From the NCBI GenBank assembly GCA_963726135.1, contig CAVSBE010000008.1:496001-560000 (forward strand): DNA of 64,000 nucleotides, written 5' to 3'. Of this stretch, positions 42,312 to 50,437 are shown in pieces. Source of the stretch: Bog-473 sp963726135 (GTDB lineage Bacteria; Actinomycetota; Acidimicrobiia; Acidimicrobiales; RAAP-2). How positions within the stretch are numbered: the stretch's first letter is position 1; every line of letters starts with the position of its first letter. Position numbers and translations under genes: made by a program. The notes under the pieces were generated by a model. It did no database searches and had not been told where the DNA came from. It saw nothing but the letters and a program-made list of their open reading frames with translations.

Positions 42312-43271
42312 TCATGCTACGCGTTCGCCCCGCCCCCTGGTTCCCGCCCGGGGGTGGGCGTCCTCGTAGGCGCGCCGGAGGTGCTCGGGAGAAACCTTGG
42401 TGTAGCGCTGCGTGGTGGCGATCGAGGCGTGGCCCAGGAGCTCCTGCACGACCCGCACGTCCGCCCCCCGGCCCAGCATGTGCGTGGCACACGAATGTCG
42501 CAGGACGTGGGGGCTGACCTTCGCCTCGAGGCCCACGCGGGCGGCGTACTTCTTCACCACGCCGAACACCCCCACCCGGGTGAGCCGGCCACCACGTGCG
42601 TTGAGGAACACGGCCTCCGCGTCGGCGCGGCGGCGCCAGCGCTTCGGCTCGAGCAGAGGGCGCCCCTGGCCGGAGAGCCATTCCGCCAGGGCCTGGCGGG
42701 CGAGCCGGCCGAGGGGGACGACGCGCTCCTTGTCGCCCTTCCCGAGGACGCGGACGAGCGGCAACTCGGGGGACTCCACCGCATCGACCACGTCGCCGAG
42801 ATTCAGCCCGACGACCTCGCTCACCCGGGCTCCCGTGCCGTAGAGCACCTCGAGCAGGGCGCGGTCGCGCAGCACCATGGGCCCGGTCCCGACGACCGCG
42901 CCGAGCAGCCGCTCCATCTCCTCCTCGCTCAGCGCCTTCGGCAGCAGGTCGGTGGCCGAGATGGACGGCAGATCGAGGGTCGGGTCATCCTCACGCCAGC
43001 CCTCCTCCACCAAGAAGCGGTGAAAGCCCCGGATGCTCGAGTTCGCCCGCGCCACCGATGCCGGACGGTGGGTCCGGCGCAGCGCGGCCAGGTGGGCCGC
43101 CACGTCGGCGGACGTCGATGCGTCGACGTCGCGGCCACTGGCTGTCCGCACCCCCTCCTGGTATGACGCGAGGTCGCGCCGGTACGACGCCAGGGTCCGC
43201 GGCGAGCGCCCGCGCTCCACCTCGAGCCAGGAAAGGAACTCCTCGGCAGCCCGGGGCAGCACCGCGCTCAC
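42312..43271 (-). CDS. xerD: Tyrosine recombinase XerD/XerC
   Basis: 319 residues, complete. N-terminal SAM-like domain: EFLSWLEVERGRSPRTLASY, RRDLASYQEGV, NSSIRGFHRFLVEEGWREDD. Catalytic residues: LLEVLYGTGARVSEVVGLNL (Arg), VRVLGKGDKERVVPLG (Lys), PHVLRHSCATHMLGRGADVR (H-x-x-R), QELLGHASIATTQRYTKVSP (His and nucleophile Tyr). It resolves chromosome dimers at dif with its partner Xer protein. In actinobacteria xerD normally follows the NUDIX gene and precedes parA/scpA, matching this location. Start overlaps the NUDIX stop by 4 bp. Confidence 0.93.
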   Translation of the reverse strand: MSAVLPRAAEEFLSWLEVERGRSPRTLASYRRDLASYQEGVRTASGRDVDASTSADVAAHLAALRRTHRPASVARANSSIRGFHRFLVEEGWREDDPTLDLPSISATDLLPKALSEEEMERLLGAVVGTGPMVLRDRALLEVLYGTGARVSEVVGLNLGDVVDAVESPELPLVRVLGKGDKERVVPLGRLARQALAEWLSGQGRPLLEPKRWRRRADAEAVFLNARGGRLTRVGVFGVVKKYAARVGLEAKVSPHVLRHSCATHMLGRGADVRVVQELLGHASIATTQRYTKVSPEHLRRAYEDAHPRAGTRGRGERVA

Positions 43272-43825
43272 GCGAGGCGGCCCGTCACGGCCAGGCGGTG
43301 GCGCGCCATATAGAGCCCGAGCACGGTCGTCTCGTCCTTCAACGACCCGTCTGCGACCAGGTCCTCGAGGTCGGCCAGGCGGATCGTCTCGACGGTCAGG
43401 TACCCCTCCTCAATCCCGTCGGGCCGGCTCCGGCACGGCGTGAGCCCGGTGGCCAGGAAGATGGTCGTGTGCTGGTCGCTGACGCCGGGCGAGTTCCACG
43501 TCCCGATCAGGACCTCGAAGTGCGCCGCCGCCAACCCGGCCTCCTCCGCCAGCTCCCGCCGTGCCGTCTCCTCCTCCGTCTCGCCGTCCTTGTCGCGGGT
43601 CCCCGCCGGAATCTCGAGCACTATCGCGTCGACGGCCGCGCGGTACTGGCGCACCATCGACACCGTCCCGTCGTCGTGCGCCGGGACCACGGTGACGGCG
43701 CCGGGATGGCGCACGACGACGCGGTCGAACGGATTGCCCTCGGGGTCGACCAGGTGCACGCGGTCGACGCGGAACAACCAGGCTCGGAGGAGCTCCTCCT
43801 CCGAGACGCGGCGGAAGCCCGGCAC
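43268..43825 (-). CDS. NUDIX hydrolase (ADP-ribose pyrophosphatase-like)
   Basis: 185 residues, 2 bp after pyrG. Nudix box: EIPAGTRDKDGETEEETARR followed by ELAEEAGL (Gx5Ex7REUxEExGU satisfied). The N-terminal FDRVVVRHPGAVTVVPAHDD and VSMVRQYRAAVDAIVLEIPA, and the C-terminal GTWNSPGVSDQHTTIFLATG, match ADP-ribose/sugar-nucleotide hydrolases. It removes ADP-ribose or similar nucleotides. This pyrG-NUDIX-xerD order is conserved in actinobacteria. Confidence 0.9.
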   Translation of the reverse strand: MPGFRRVSEEELLRAWLFRVDRVHLVDPEGNPFDRVVVRHPGAVTVVPAHDDGTVSMVRQYRAAVDAIVLEIPAGTRDKDGETEEETARRELAEEAGLAAAHFEVLIGTWNSPGVSDQHTTIFLATGLTPCRSRPDGIEEGYLTVETIRLADLEDLVADGSLKDETTVLGLYMARHRLAVTGRLA

Positions 43826-43827
43826 GC

Positions 43828-45468
43828 CTAGGTGACGGCGTCGAGGTCGAGCAGGTGGGGCTCGCGCCCCTCCGCCCGGTCCAGCGCCGCGGTGACCAGC
43901 TCGCGGAACAGGGGGTGGGCCCGGTCGGGCCGGCTCTTGAACTCAGGGTGCGCCTGCGTGGCCACCCAGTACGGATGGTCCTCGAGCTCGACGAACTCGA
44001 CCAGGCGCCCGTCGGGCGACATCCCCGAGCACACCAGGCCCACCGCCTCGAGGCGCGCCTTGTAACGGTTGTTGAACTCGAAACGGTGCCGATGCCGCTC
44101 CGTCACACCCAAAGTGCCGTACGCCGCCGCGACCTTGGAGCCCGGCAGCAGCACCGCCTGGTAGGAGCCCAACCGCATGGTCCCGCCCTTGTCGGTCACC
44201 TCGGCCTGGTCGGGCATGAGGTCGATGACCGTGTGCGGCGAGAGGCTGTCGAACTCACGCGAATTGGCGCGCTCGAGCCCCGCCCGGTCGCGGGCCATCG
44301 AGATCACCATCACGTGCAGGCCGAGGCACAGCCCCAGGCAGGGGATGCCGTGGTCGCGGGCATAGCCCGCGGCCGCCACCATCCCCTCGATCCCCCGCTC
44401 GCCGAAGCCGCCCGGGATCACGACGGCGTCGAGTCCCCGCAGACGGTCCGTGCCGAGCAGGTCGGGCACGAGCTCGGCGTCGATCCAGTCCAGCTCGACG
44501 TCGGCGCCATGGTGGAACCCGGCGTGGCGCAGCGCCTCGACGACTGACATGTAGGCGTCGGGCATGTTGACGTACTTGCCCACGATCCCGACCCGGACGC
44601 GCCGTGCCAGCGCCTCGACCCGGGCGACGAGGGACTCCCACTCGGAGATGTCGATGTCGTGCTCAGCCTCGTCGATGCCGAGCGTGCGGCACACGTAGGA
44701 ATCGAGGCCCTGCTCGTGCAGGACGAGCGGGATCTCGTAGATGCTCGCCGCGTCGACGGCGGAGATCACGGCGTCGATGGCCACGTCGCACTGCAGTGAG
44801 ATCTTGCGCTTCAGGCCCTCGGAGATGGGTTTGTCGCTGCGGCAGACGATGACGTCGGGCTGAATGCCCCGGCTCCGCAACTCGGTCACCGAGTGCTGCG
44901 TCGGCTTCGTCTTCTGCTCCCCCGACACGAGGAAGGGCACCAGCGTGAGGTGGACGTAGCACACGTTGTCCCGGCCGATGTCCCGGCGGAACTGCCGGAT
45001 GGCCTCAATGAAGGGCACGATCTCGATGTCGCCGACGGTGCCCCCGATCTCGACGATGACGATATCGACGTCCTCGTCCTCCAGGCGCCGGATACGGTCC
45101 TTGATCTCGTCGGTGACGTGCGGGATGACCTGCACGGTGCGGCCGAGGAAGTCACCCCGCCGCTCCTTCTCGATGACGGAGCGGTAGATGCCGCCGGTGG
45201 TGGTGTTGGAGCGCTTGGAGAGGTTCTCGTCGATGAAGCGCTCGTAGTGCCCGAGGTCGAGGTCGGTCTCGCCGCCGTCCTCGGTGACGAACACCTCACC
45301 GTGCTCGCCGGGGTTCATCGTCCCCGGGTCGACGTTGATGTAGGGGTCCAGCTTGCACATCGTCACCCGGAGACCGCGGCACTTGAGGAGGCGGCCGAGC
45401 GAGGAGGCGGTGAGACCCTTCCCGAGCGAGCTCGAGACACCGCCGGTGACGAAGATGAACTTGCTCAC
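43828..45468 (-). CDS. pyrG: CTP synthase
   Basis: 546 residues from GTG 45468 (VSKFIFVTGGVSSSLGKGLT). Synthetase domain: SSLGKGLTASSLGRLLKCRG (P-loop-like), KLDPYINVDPGTMNPGEHGE, EVFVTEDGGETDLDLGHYER and VQVIPHVTDEIKDRI. Glutaminase domain: VVIPGGFGERGIEGMVAAAG, GIPCLGLCLGLHVMVISMAR (nucleophile Cys), TMRLGSYQAVLLPGS, QAHPEFKSRPDRAHPLF (His-Glu). It forms CTP from UTP, ATP and glutamine. The frame is open far upstream of the GTG, through the recN region, but the start is fixed by family alignment of the SKFIFVTGG motif. Confidence 0.96.
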   Translation of the reverse strand: MSKFIFVTGGVSSSLGKGLTASSLGRLLKCRGLRVTMCKLDPYINVDPGTMNPGEHGEVFVTEDGGETDLDLGHYERFIDENLSKRSNTTTGGIYRSVIEKERRGDFLGRTVQVIPHVTDEIKDRIRRLEDEDVDIVIVEIGGTVGDIEIVPFIEAIRQFRRDIGRDNVCYVHLTLVPFLVSGEQKTKPTQHSVTELRSRGIQPDVIVCRSDKPISEGLKRKISLQCDVAIDAVISAVDAASIYEIPLVLHEQGLDSYVCRTLGIDEAEHDIDISEWESLVARVEALARRVRVGIVGKYVNMPDAYMSVVEALRHAGFHHGADVELDWIDAELVPDLLGTDRLRGLDAVVIPGGFGERGIEGMVAAAGYARDHGIPCLGLCLGLHVMVISMARDRAGLERANSREFDSLSPHTVIDLMPDQAEVTDKGGTMRLGSYQAVLLPGSKVAAAYGTLGVTERHRHRFEFNNRYKARLEAVGLVCSGMSPDGRLVEFVELEDHPYWVATQAHPEFKSRPDRAHPLFRELVTAALDRAEGREPHLLDLDAVT

Positions 45469-45554
45469 GCCGCCTTCGGCACGCCGAGCATCACTCCGCG
45501 TGATCGGTGCACCCGACCACGATAATCGAACGCGGTGCGACCTGTGGCGGATCG

Positions 45555-47153
45555 TCAGCCGTGGGACGCACCCAGCAGCTCGCGGGCGTGGGCGCGTGCG
45601 GCGTCGCTGCCCGGGTGCCCCGAGAGCATCCGTGACAGCTCCGTGACGCGATCCTCGCCCCGCACCGAGGTCGCCGTGGTGACGGTGCGCCCCCGGGACT
45701 CCCGCTTGACCACGCTGATGTGCGCGTCGGCCCGTGACGCCACCTGCGCCAGGTGCGTGACCACGAGGACCTGCCGGTCGCCGGCCACCTCGTGGAGCGC
45801 CTCGCCCAGCGCGAGGGCGGCGGCACCACCTACCCCGGCGTCCACCTCGTCGAAGACCATGGTCTGGGGCCCGCCCAGCCCGACCAGCCGGATGGCCAGC
45901 ATGGCCCGGGCCAGCTCGCCCCCCGAGGCGGCCCGGGCGAGCGGCTGCACCGCCTCGCCCACGTTGGCCCCGAGCGCCAGCTCCACCGGCTCTCCGGTCC
46001 CGCCGGGCGCCACCCGCACCTCGACCCGGGCGCCCGCCATGGCGAGGGTCCCCAGGCGCTCGCCCACCAGGTCCCCGAGCGCCCCGGCGGCCCGGGCCCG
46101 CGTGGCGCGCACGGCGGCCTCGGCCTCGGCCAGCTCGGTGCGGCGCCGGTCGTGCTCGGCCTGGAGGCGGGCGGCCTCGCCGTCGGCGTCCTCGAGCGCG
46201 GCGAGCCGGGCCGAGCCCTCGCGCCCGTAGGCCATCACGGCGCGCAGGTCCTCCCCGTACTTGCGGCGCAGCTCGCCCAGCAGCCGGCGGCGCTCCTGGA
46301 CCTCGGTCAGGCGCTGCGGATCGTCGGCCCACCCCTCGACCTCGTCGCGCAGCGAGCGCGCCACGTCCGACAGCTCGACCGACGCGGCCGCCAACTGCTC
46401 GAGGTACCCCTCGAAGGCCTGGCGCCCCGCCAGCGCGCCGGCGGCACGGCCCAACAGCTCGAGGGCGCCCCCCTCGGCCCCGGCGGGGTCGAGGAGCTCC
46501 ACCGCGCCGAGCGCCGCCTCGCGGTACGCCCCGGCGTCGGCCAGGCGGTCCTCCTCCCCGCGCAGTGCCTGCTCCTCCTCGGGGTCCTCGAGGTGGGCGG
46601 CGTCGATCTCGTCGACCTGGTAGCGCAGGACGTCGGCCTCCCGGGCCCGCTGCTGCTCGTCGCCGCCGAGGGCGGCCAGCGCGTCGTCGAGGGCGCGCAG
46701 CTGGCTCCGCAGCGCGCGCACGCGGCTCAGGTCGGTGCCGGCGAAGGAATCGAGCACGTCGCGCTGCGCGGCGGCGGTGACGAGGGCGCGGTGCTCGTGC
46801 TGCCCGTGGATCTCGACCAGCTCCGACGCCGCCTCGCCGAGCGCACCGAGCGCCGCCATGCGACCGTCGACCCACGCTTTGGAGCGCCCCTCGGCGGGGA
46901 CCGAACGGGCGAGGATCACTTCGCGCTCAGCGTCGCCCTCCCCCACGACGAAACGTGCCTCGACCAACGCCTCCGACGCGCCGCTGCGCACGATGCCCGG
47001 ATTGGCCCGCCCGCCGAGGACCAGCTGCAGCGCCTCGACGACCAGTGTCTTGCCCGCCCCCGTCTCCCCCGTGAGCGCGGTCATGCCGGGACCGAACTCG
47101 AGCGAGAGGTCATCGATCACGCCCAGGTCGCGCACGTGCAGATCGGTCAACAC
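45555..47153 (-). CDS. recN: DNA repair protein RecN
   Basis: 532 residues, SMC-like ABC ATPase. MLTDLHVRDLGVIDDLSLEF, GMTALTGETGAGKTLVVEAL (Walker A), VEIHGQHEHRALVTAAAQRD, a central coiled coil (about 160-340), ASGGELARAMLAIRLVGLGG (ABC signature) and QTMVFDEVDAGVGGAAALAL (Walker B), then QVLVVTHLAQVASRADAHIS. It joins DNA ends in double-strand break repair. 7 bp after nadK. No LexA box was seen directly upstream; it is inside a long operon instead. Confidence 0.95.
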   Translation of the reverse strand: MLTDLHVRDLGVIDDLSLEFGPGMTALTGETGAGKTLVVEALQLVLGGRANPGIVRSGASEALVEARFVVGEGDAEREVILARSVPAEGRSKAWVDGRMAALGALGEAASELVEIHGQHEHRALVTAAAQRDVLDSFAGTDLSRVRALRSQLRALDDALAALGGDEQQRAREADVLRYQVDEIDAAHLEDPEEEQALRGEEDRLADAGAYREAALGAVELLDPAGAEGGALELLGRAAGALAGRQAFEGYLEQLAAASVELSDVARSLRDEVEGWADDPQRLTEVQERRRLLGELRRKYGEDLRAVMAYGREGSARLAALEDADGEAARLQAEHDRRRTELAEAEAAVRATRARAAGALGDLVGERLGTLAMAGARVEVRVAPGGTGEPVELALGANVGEAVQPLARAASGGELARAMLAIRLVGLGGPQTMVFDEVDAGVGGAAALALGEALHEVAGDRQVLVVTHLAQVASRADAHISVVKRESRGRTVTTATSVRGEDRVTELSRMLSGHPGSDAARAHARELLGASHG

Positions 47154-47160
47154 GGCCCGC

Positions 47161-48030
47161 TCACCGGTCCGGATGGGCGAGGAGCCGGAAGCGCAGGATG
47201 CTGCCGAAGGTCTGGGGCTCGTTCCGCACGACCCGCACCGAGCGTGCCGCGACTCTGCAGGTGACGGTCGCGCCGGGTTGCAACCGTCCGACCTCCTCGC
47301 CGTCGACGACGAGCACGCCGGCCCGGTCCGGCACGACCTCGACCCGGACCACCTGCTCGTCGGTCAGCACGAGGCTGCGGTCGAGAGAGAAGTGCGGCGC
47401 CACCGGTGTGACCACCAGGGCGCGCAGCGTCGGCGCCAGGATGGGCCCCCCGGCGGAGAGGTTGTAGGCGGTCGAACCCGTCGACGTGGCGATGATGAGC
47501 CCGTCGGCCGAGTACGTCAACGCCTCCTCGTCGTCGATGGTGGTGGCCAGCCGGACGGTGTGGCCGAATTCGATCTTTTGGATCACCACCTCGTTGAGGG
47601 CGAGCAGCGAGGACATACCATCACCGAGCGAACGGTCCGCGATGGCGACGTCGAGCGCGCAGCGGGGCTCGATCACGGCGCCGCCCTCGAAGACCTTGGT
47701 CAGCGCATCGCGCAGCTGGTCCGGCAGGAGGTCCGGCAGGTAGCCCAGGCGGCCGAAGTTCACACCGAGCACGGGCACGTCCACGACCGCGGCCAGCCGC
47801 ACGACGCGGAGGAACGTCCCGTCCCCGCCCATGCTCACGGCCACCGTCGTGCCGGCGAGGTCGACGGCGGCGAGGTCGATGTCGACACCTGCCTCGCTCA
47901 ATCGGTCGGGCCCGCTGAAGCGCAGGATGCGTGCGACGTGCCCACGCTCGGTCAGCCAGGTCGCGGTGTCGGTGGCCAGCGCCAGCGCGTCGGCGCGTTC
48001 GGGGTGGACCAGGAAGGTGACGATCCCCAT
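47161..48030 (-). CDS. nadK: NAD kinase
   Basis: 289 residues. TVAVSMGGDGTFLRVVRLAA carries the GGDGT catalytic/ATP motif; VLGVNFGRLGYLPDLLPDQL, SLLALNEVVIQKIEFGHTVR (NE motif), YSADGLIIATSTGSTAYNLS and GGPILAPTLRALVVTPVAPH complete the family. It phosphorylates NAD to NADP. It follows tlyA by 14 bp and precedes recN by 7 bp, the conserved actinobacterial tlyA-ppnK-recN order. Confidence 0.95.
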   Translation of the reverse strand: MGIVTFLVHPERADALALATDTATWLTERGHVARILRFSGPDRLSEAGVDIDLAAVDLAGTTVAVSMGGDGTFLRVVRLAAVVDVPVLGVNFGRLGYLPDLLPDQLRDALTKVFEGGAVIEPRCALDVAIADRSLGDGMSSLLALNEVVIQKIEFGHTVRLATTIDDEEALTYSADGLIIATSTGSTAYNLSAGGPILAPTLRALVVTPVAPHFSLDRSLVLTDEQVVRVEVVPDRAGVLVVDGEEVGRLQPGATVTCRVAARSVRVVRNEPQTFGSILRFRLLAHPDR

Positions 48031-48044
48031 CGGCCGGCGCCGGC

Positions 48045-48867
48045 TCAGCCGGCCGGGGTGGCCGGTGGCATGAGGCCCTCCGCCTCCGAGACGGCGGCCG
48101 AGAACAGGGCGGCGGCCTCTCCCGCCGTGCGGCCCCGCACGGCCTTGCGGGCGTGCAGCAGGAACTCGACGTTGCCGGCGGCACCGGTCAGGGGGGAGGC
48201 CATCGCCCCCATGATGCCGGTTCCGACGTCATGGAGCGCGGACGCCACGCCCTCGAGCGCGCCCAGCCAGACGGCGGGGTCGCGCACGACGCCCTTGCCG
48301 CGGGACACGGCGGCGCGACCAGCTTCGAACTGGGGCTTCACCAGGAGGACGAAGTCCGCTCCGGGCGCCGCGACGGGTCCGGCCAGGGCGGGGACGACGC
48401 TGCGCAGCGAGATGAAGGAGAGGTCCGCCACGACCAGCGGGCAGGGTTCGTAGGCGGGGTCGGCCCCGCGCAGGTCGTCCACGGTGAGCGTCCGGGCGTT
48501 GGTGCGCTCCAGGACCGTCACGCGCCGGTCGGCGCGCAGCGCCGGATGGAGCTGTCCGTGGCCGACGTCGACCGCATAGACGTGGGTGGCGCCGTCGCTG
48601 GAGCAGGCAGTCGGTGAAGCCGCCCGTCGAAGCACCCGCATCGAGCGCACGCCGGCCGGTGACGGTGACGTCGAAGCGGGTGAGCGCCGCCTCGAGCTTG
48701 TGGCCCCCGCGACCCACGAACGGCGACGGAGGGCCCAGCAGGACGACCGGCTCGTCGGGGGCGACGAGGCGGGCCGCCTTCTCGGCGAGGACCCCCGAGA
48801 CGAGGACGCTGCCGGCGGCGATGGCCGCCTGGGCCTCCTGCCTCGTGGGCACCACCCCCCGCCGCAC
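48045..48867 (-). CDS. tlyA: TlyA family rRNA 2'-O-methyltransferase (one frameshift)
   Basis: N-terminal S4 domain VRRGVVPTRQEAQAAIAAGS, VLVSGVLAEKAARLVAPDEP, then VGRGGHKLEAALTRFDVTV, RRALDAGASTGGFTDCLLQ (SAM motif I). After a shift near 48600: GATHVYAVDVGHGQLHPALR, PLVVADLSFISLRSVVPALA, DFVLLVKPQFEAGRAAVSRG and KGVVRDPAVWLGALEGVA. In mycobacteria TlyA methylates 16S and 23S rRNA and its loss gives capreomycin resistance. GTG 48867 is the first canonical start, but the conserved RRRLDNELV stretch lies upstream of it without an ATG/GTG/TTG, so the real start is further up and unclear. Confidence 0.9.
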
Positions 48868-48902
48868 GAGCTCGTTGTCAAGCCGGCGGCGTGTCCCGCT
48901 GC

Positions 48903-49487
48903 TCAGCTGGCGGCCTTCTTGTCCGCTTTCTTGGCCTCCGGCGCCTTCTTCGACGTGTTCTTGTGGTCGTCCGCCTTGTCCGCGCCCTTCTTGCGGGCGT
49001 GGCGGCGCTCCGGGGCCACCTTCGTGGCGGCGGCGCGGGCACGCGTCGCCGTCTTCCCGGCTTGCGTGGTGACGCCCTTGGCCGTCTCGGTCGCCTGCTT
49101 GGTGACACCCTTGGCCGTCCTGCTGGCCTGCGTGCTCACGCCCTTGGCCGTCCTCGTGGCGTGCGCGGTGACGTCCTTGGTCGCGCTGCGCCCGGCCACC
49201 GCGGACTTCTTCAAGATGTCAGCCACCTGGTTGGCGATGGCTTCGAGGGACTTCCCGTCGATCCGGTTGAGCTGGGTCGCCACCTCGTGGCGCACGAGCT
49301 CGAGCACCTGGTCGCTGGACTTGCGGCTCCGTTCCACCAAGTTGTCCACCCACTCCTGTGCCTGGCCCCGCTGGATGTCTCCGGCGTTCACCAACTCTCG
49401 CACGATCTCTTCGGCACGGCCACGGCTGACCTGTCCGAGGACGGTCCCCGCGTCGAGGTACTTGCGGATGCGCTCATTGCTAGCCAT
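48903..49487 (-). CDS. Phasin-like protein with lysine/alanine-rich tail
   Basis: 194 residues. The first half is helical: NERIRKYLDAGTVLGQVSRG, VRELVNAGDIQRGQAQEWVD and QVLELVRHEVATQLNRIDGK, as in poly(hydroxyalkanoate) granule-associated/phasin-like proteins. The middle is an 8- to 11-residue repeat (TAKGVSTQASR, TAKGVTKQATE, TAKGVTTQAGK), an amphipathic apolipoprotein-like pattern. The tail is rich in Lys/Ala (KKAPEAKKADKKAAS). It may coat granules or bind membranes or DNA. 44 bp after the HAD gene and 35 bp before tlyA, in the same operon. Confidence 0.75.
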   Translation of the reverse strand: MASNERIRKYLDAGTVLGQVSRGRAEEIVRELVNAGDIQRGQAQEWVDNLVERSRKSSDQVLELVRHEVATQLNRIDGKSLEAIANQVADILKKSAVAGRSATKDVTAHATRTAKGVSTQASRTAKGVTKQATETAKGVTTQAGKTATRARAAATKVAPERRHARKKGADKADDHKNTSKKAPEAKKADKKAAS

Positions 49488-49531
49488 GCAACAAGAGTAT
49501 CTGAAGTGCTAGCTGAGAGCAAGCACTTCTT

Positions 49532-50311
49532 TCAGGTCCCGTCGAGCGTCGTTCGCACCAGTGTCACGAGGTCGGGGGCCACCACGGCCGGGGCGGCGCC
49601 CGGTGGGACGTGCCCCTCGGCGGTCACCCCCGAGAGCACCAGAGCGAACGGGATGCCCAGCTGGGCGGCCAGGGCGCCGTCGGTGGCGGGGCGATCCCCC
49701 ACCATCACCCGGAGCTCGCCGGGGGCCACCCGTGAGGTGATCGCATCGGCGGTCGGGCGGTGCGGCTTGCCGGCCACTTCCGGCGTGGCCTCGGCAGCGG
49801 TCGCCACCGCGGCCAGGATGGCCCCGCCGCCCGGCAGCAGGCCGTCGGGGGTCGGGTACGTCGGGTCCTCGTTGGTCCCGACGAGCCGGGCGCCCGCCCG
49901 CACGGCGGCCGAGGCGCACGCCACGGTGTCGAAGCTGAACGACCGCGTCCACCCCACCACGACCGCGTCCGCCGGCCCCGCGGGCACGACGACGACCCCC
50001 CGACCGTTCAGGGCCTCGACCACGCCGTCGTCACCCACGACGACGGCAGACGAGCCCGGGGCGAGCATGCCTGCCGCGACATCGGCCGAGCTGAGGAGGT
50101 CGCGGTCGTCCGCGGTGATGCCGCACCGGGCGAGGCGCCGGTGCAGCTCGGCGCGTGTCGGCGCGGAGTTGTTGGTGGCGAACAGGACGCGGACCCCCGC
50201 CCCCCGGAGCCGGGCCACCGCCTCGTCCACGCCGGGGATCGGACGCCCCGTGAGCCACACGACACCATCGAGGTCGATCACCCAGGTCCCCCCGGGGGGT
50301 GGCGGCCACAT
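49532..50311 (-). CDS. HAD-IIA family sugar phosphatase (NagD-like)
   Basis: 259 residues from ATG 50311. Motifs: WVIDLDGVVWLTGRPIPGVD (DxDG catalytic Asp), VRVLFATNNSAPTRAELHRR (TNNS, HAD motif II with cap handling), VAGKPHRPTADAITSRV (motif III Lys) and LRVMVGDRPATDGALAAQLG (motif IV GDRxxTD). This is the NagD/4-nitrophenylphosphatase-like subfamily with C2 cap (SFSFDTVACASAAVRAGARL). Likely dephosphorylates a sugar or glycerol phosphate. First gene of the leftward tlyA operon, divergent from the glycosyltransferase. Confidence 0.88.
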   Translation of the reverse strand: MWPPPPGGTWVIDLDGVVWLTGRPIPGVDEAVARLRGAGVRVLFATNNSAPTRAELHRRLARCGITADDRDLLSSADVAAGMLAPGSSAVVVGDDGVVEALNGRGVVVVPAGPADAVVVGWTRSFSFDTVACASAAVRAGARLVGTNEDPTYPTPDGLLPGGGAILAAVATAAEATPEVAGKPHRPTADAITSRVAPGELRVMVGDRPATDGALAAQLGIPFALVLSGVTAEGHVPPGAAPAVVAPDLVTLVRTTLDGT

Positions 50312-50437
50312 CGACGCCGAGGCTAACCGCCGTCCACGGCACCGGCGCTGCGGTCTGGTCGAGTTGGTCGGCACCGAATCGCCATCGGGGAGGCCACGGG
50401 CCGCCACTGAGGGTTCACGTACGGCAGACTGTGGCTC

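Noticed and set aside
39968..42517. 849-codon plus-strand open frame across trpS and the M50 gene
   Set aside because: Covers well-supported genes in other frames and has no recognisable motif.
43828..46875. Apparent 1015-residue protein with CTP synthase at its C-terminus
   Set aside because: The upstream half is a shadow of recN; the CTP synthase start is fixed at GTG 45468 by the family N-terminus.
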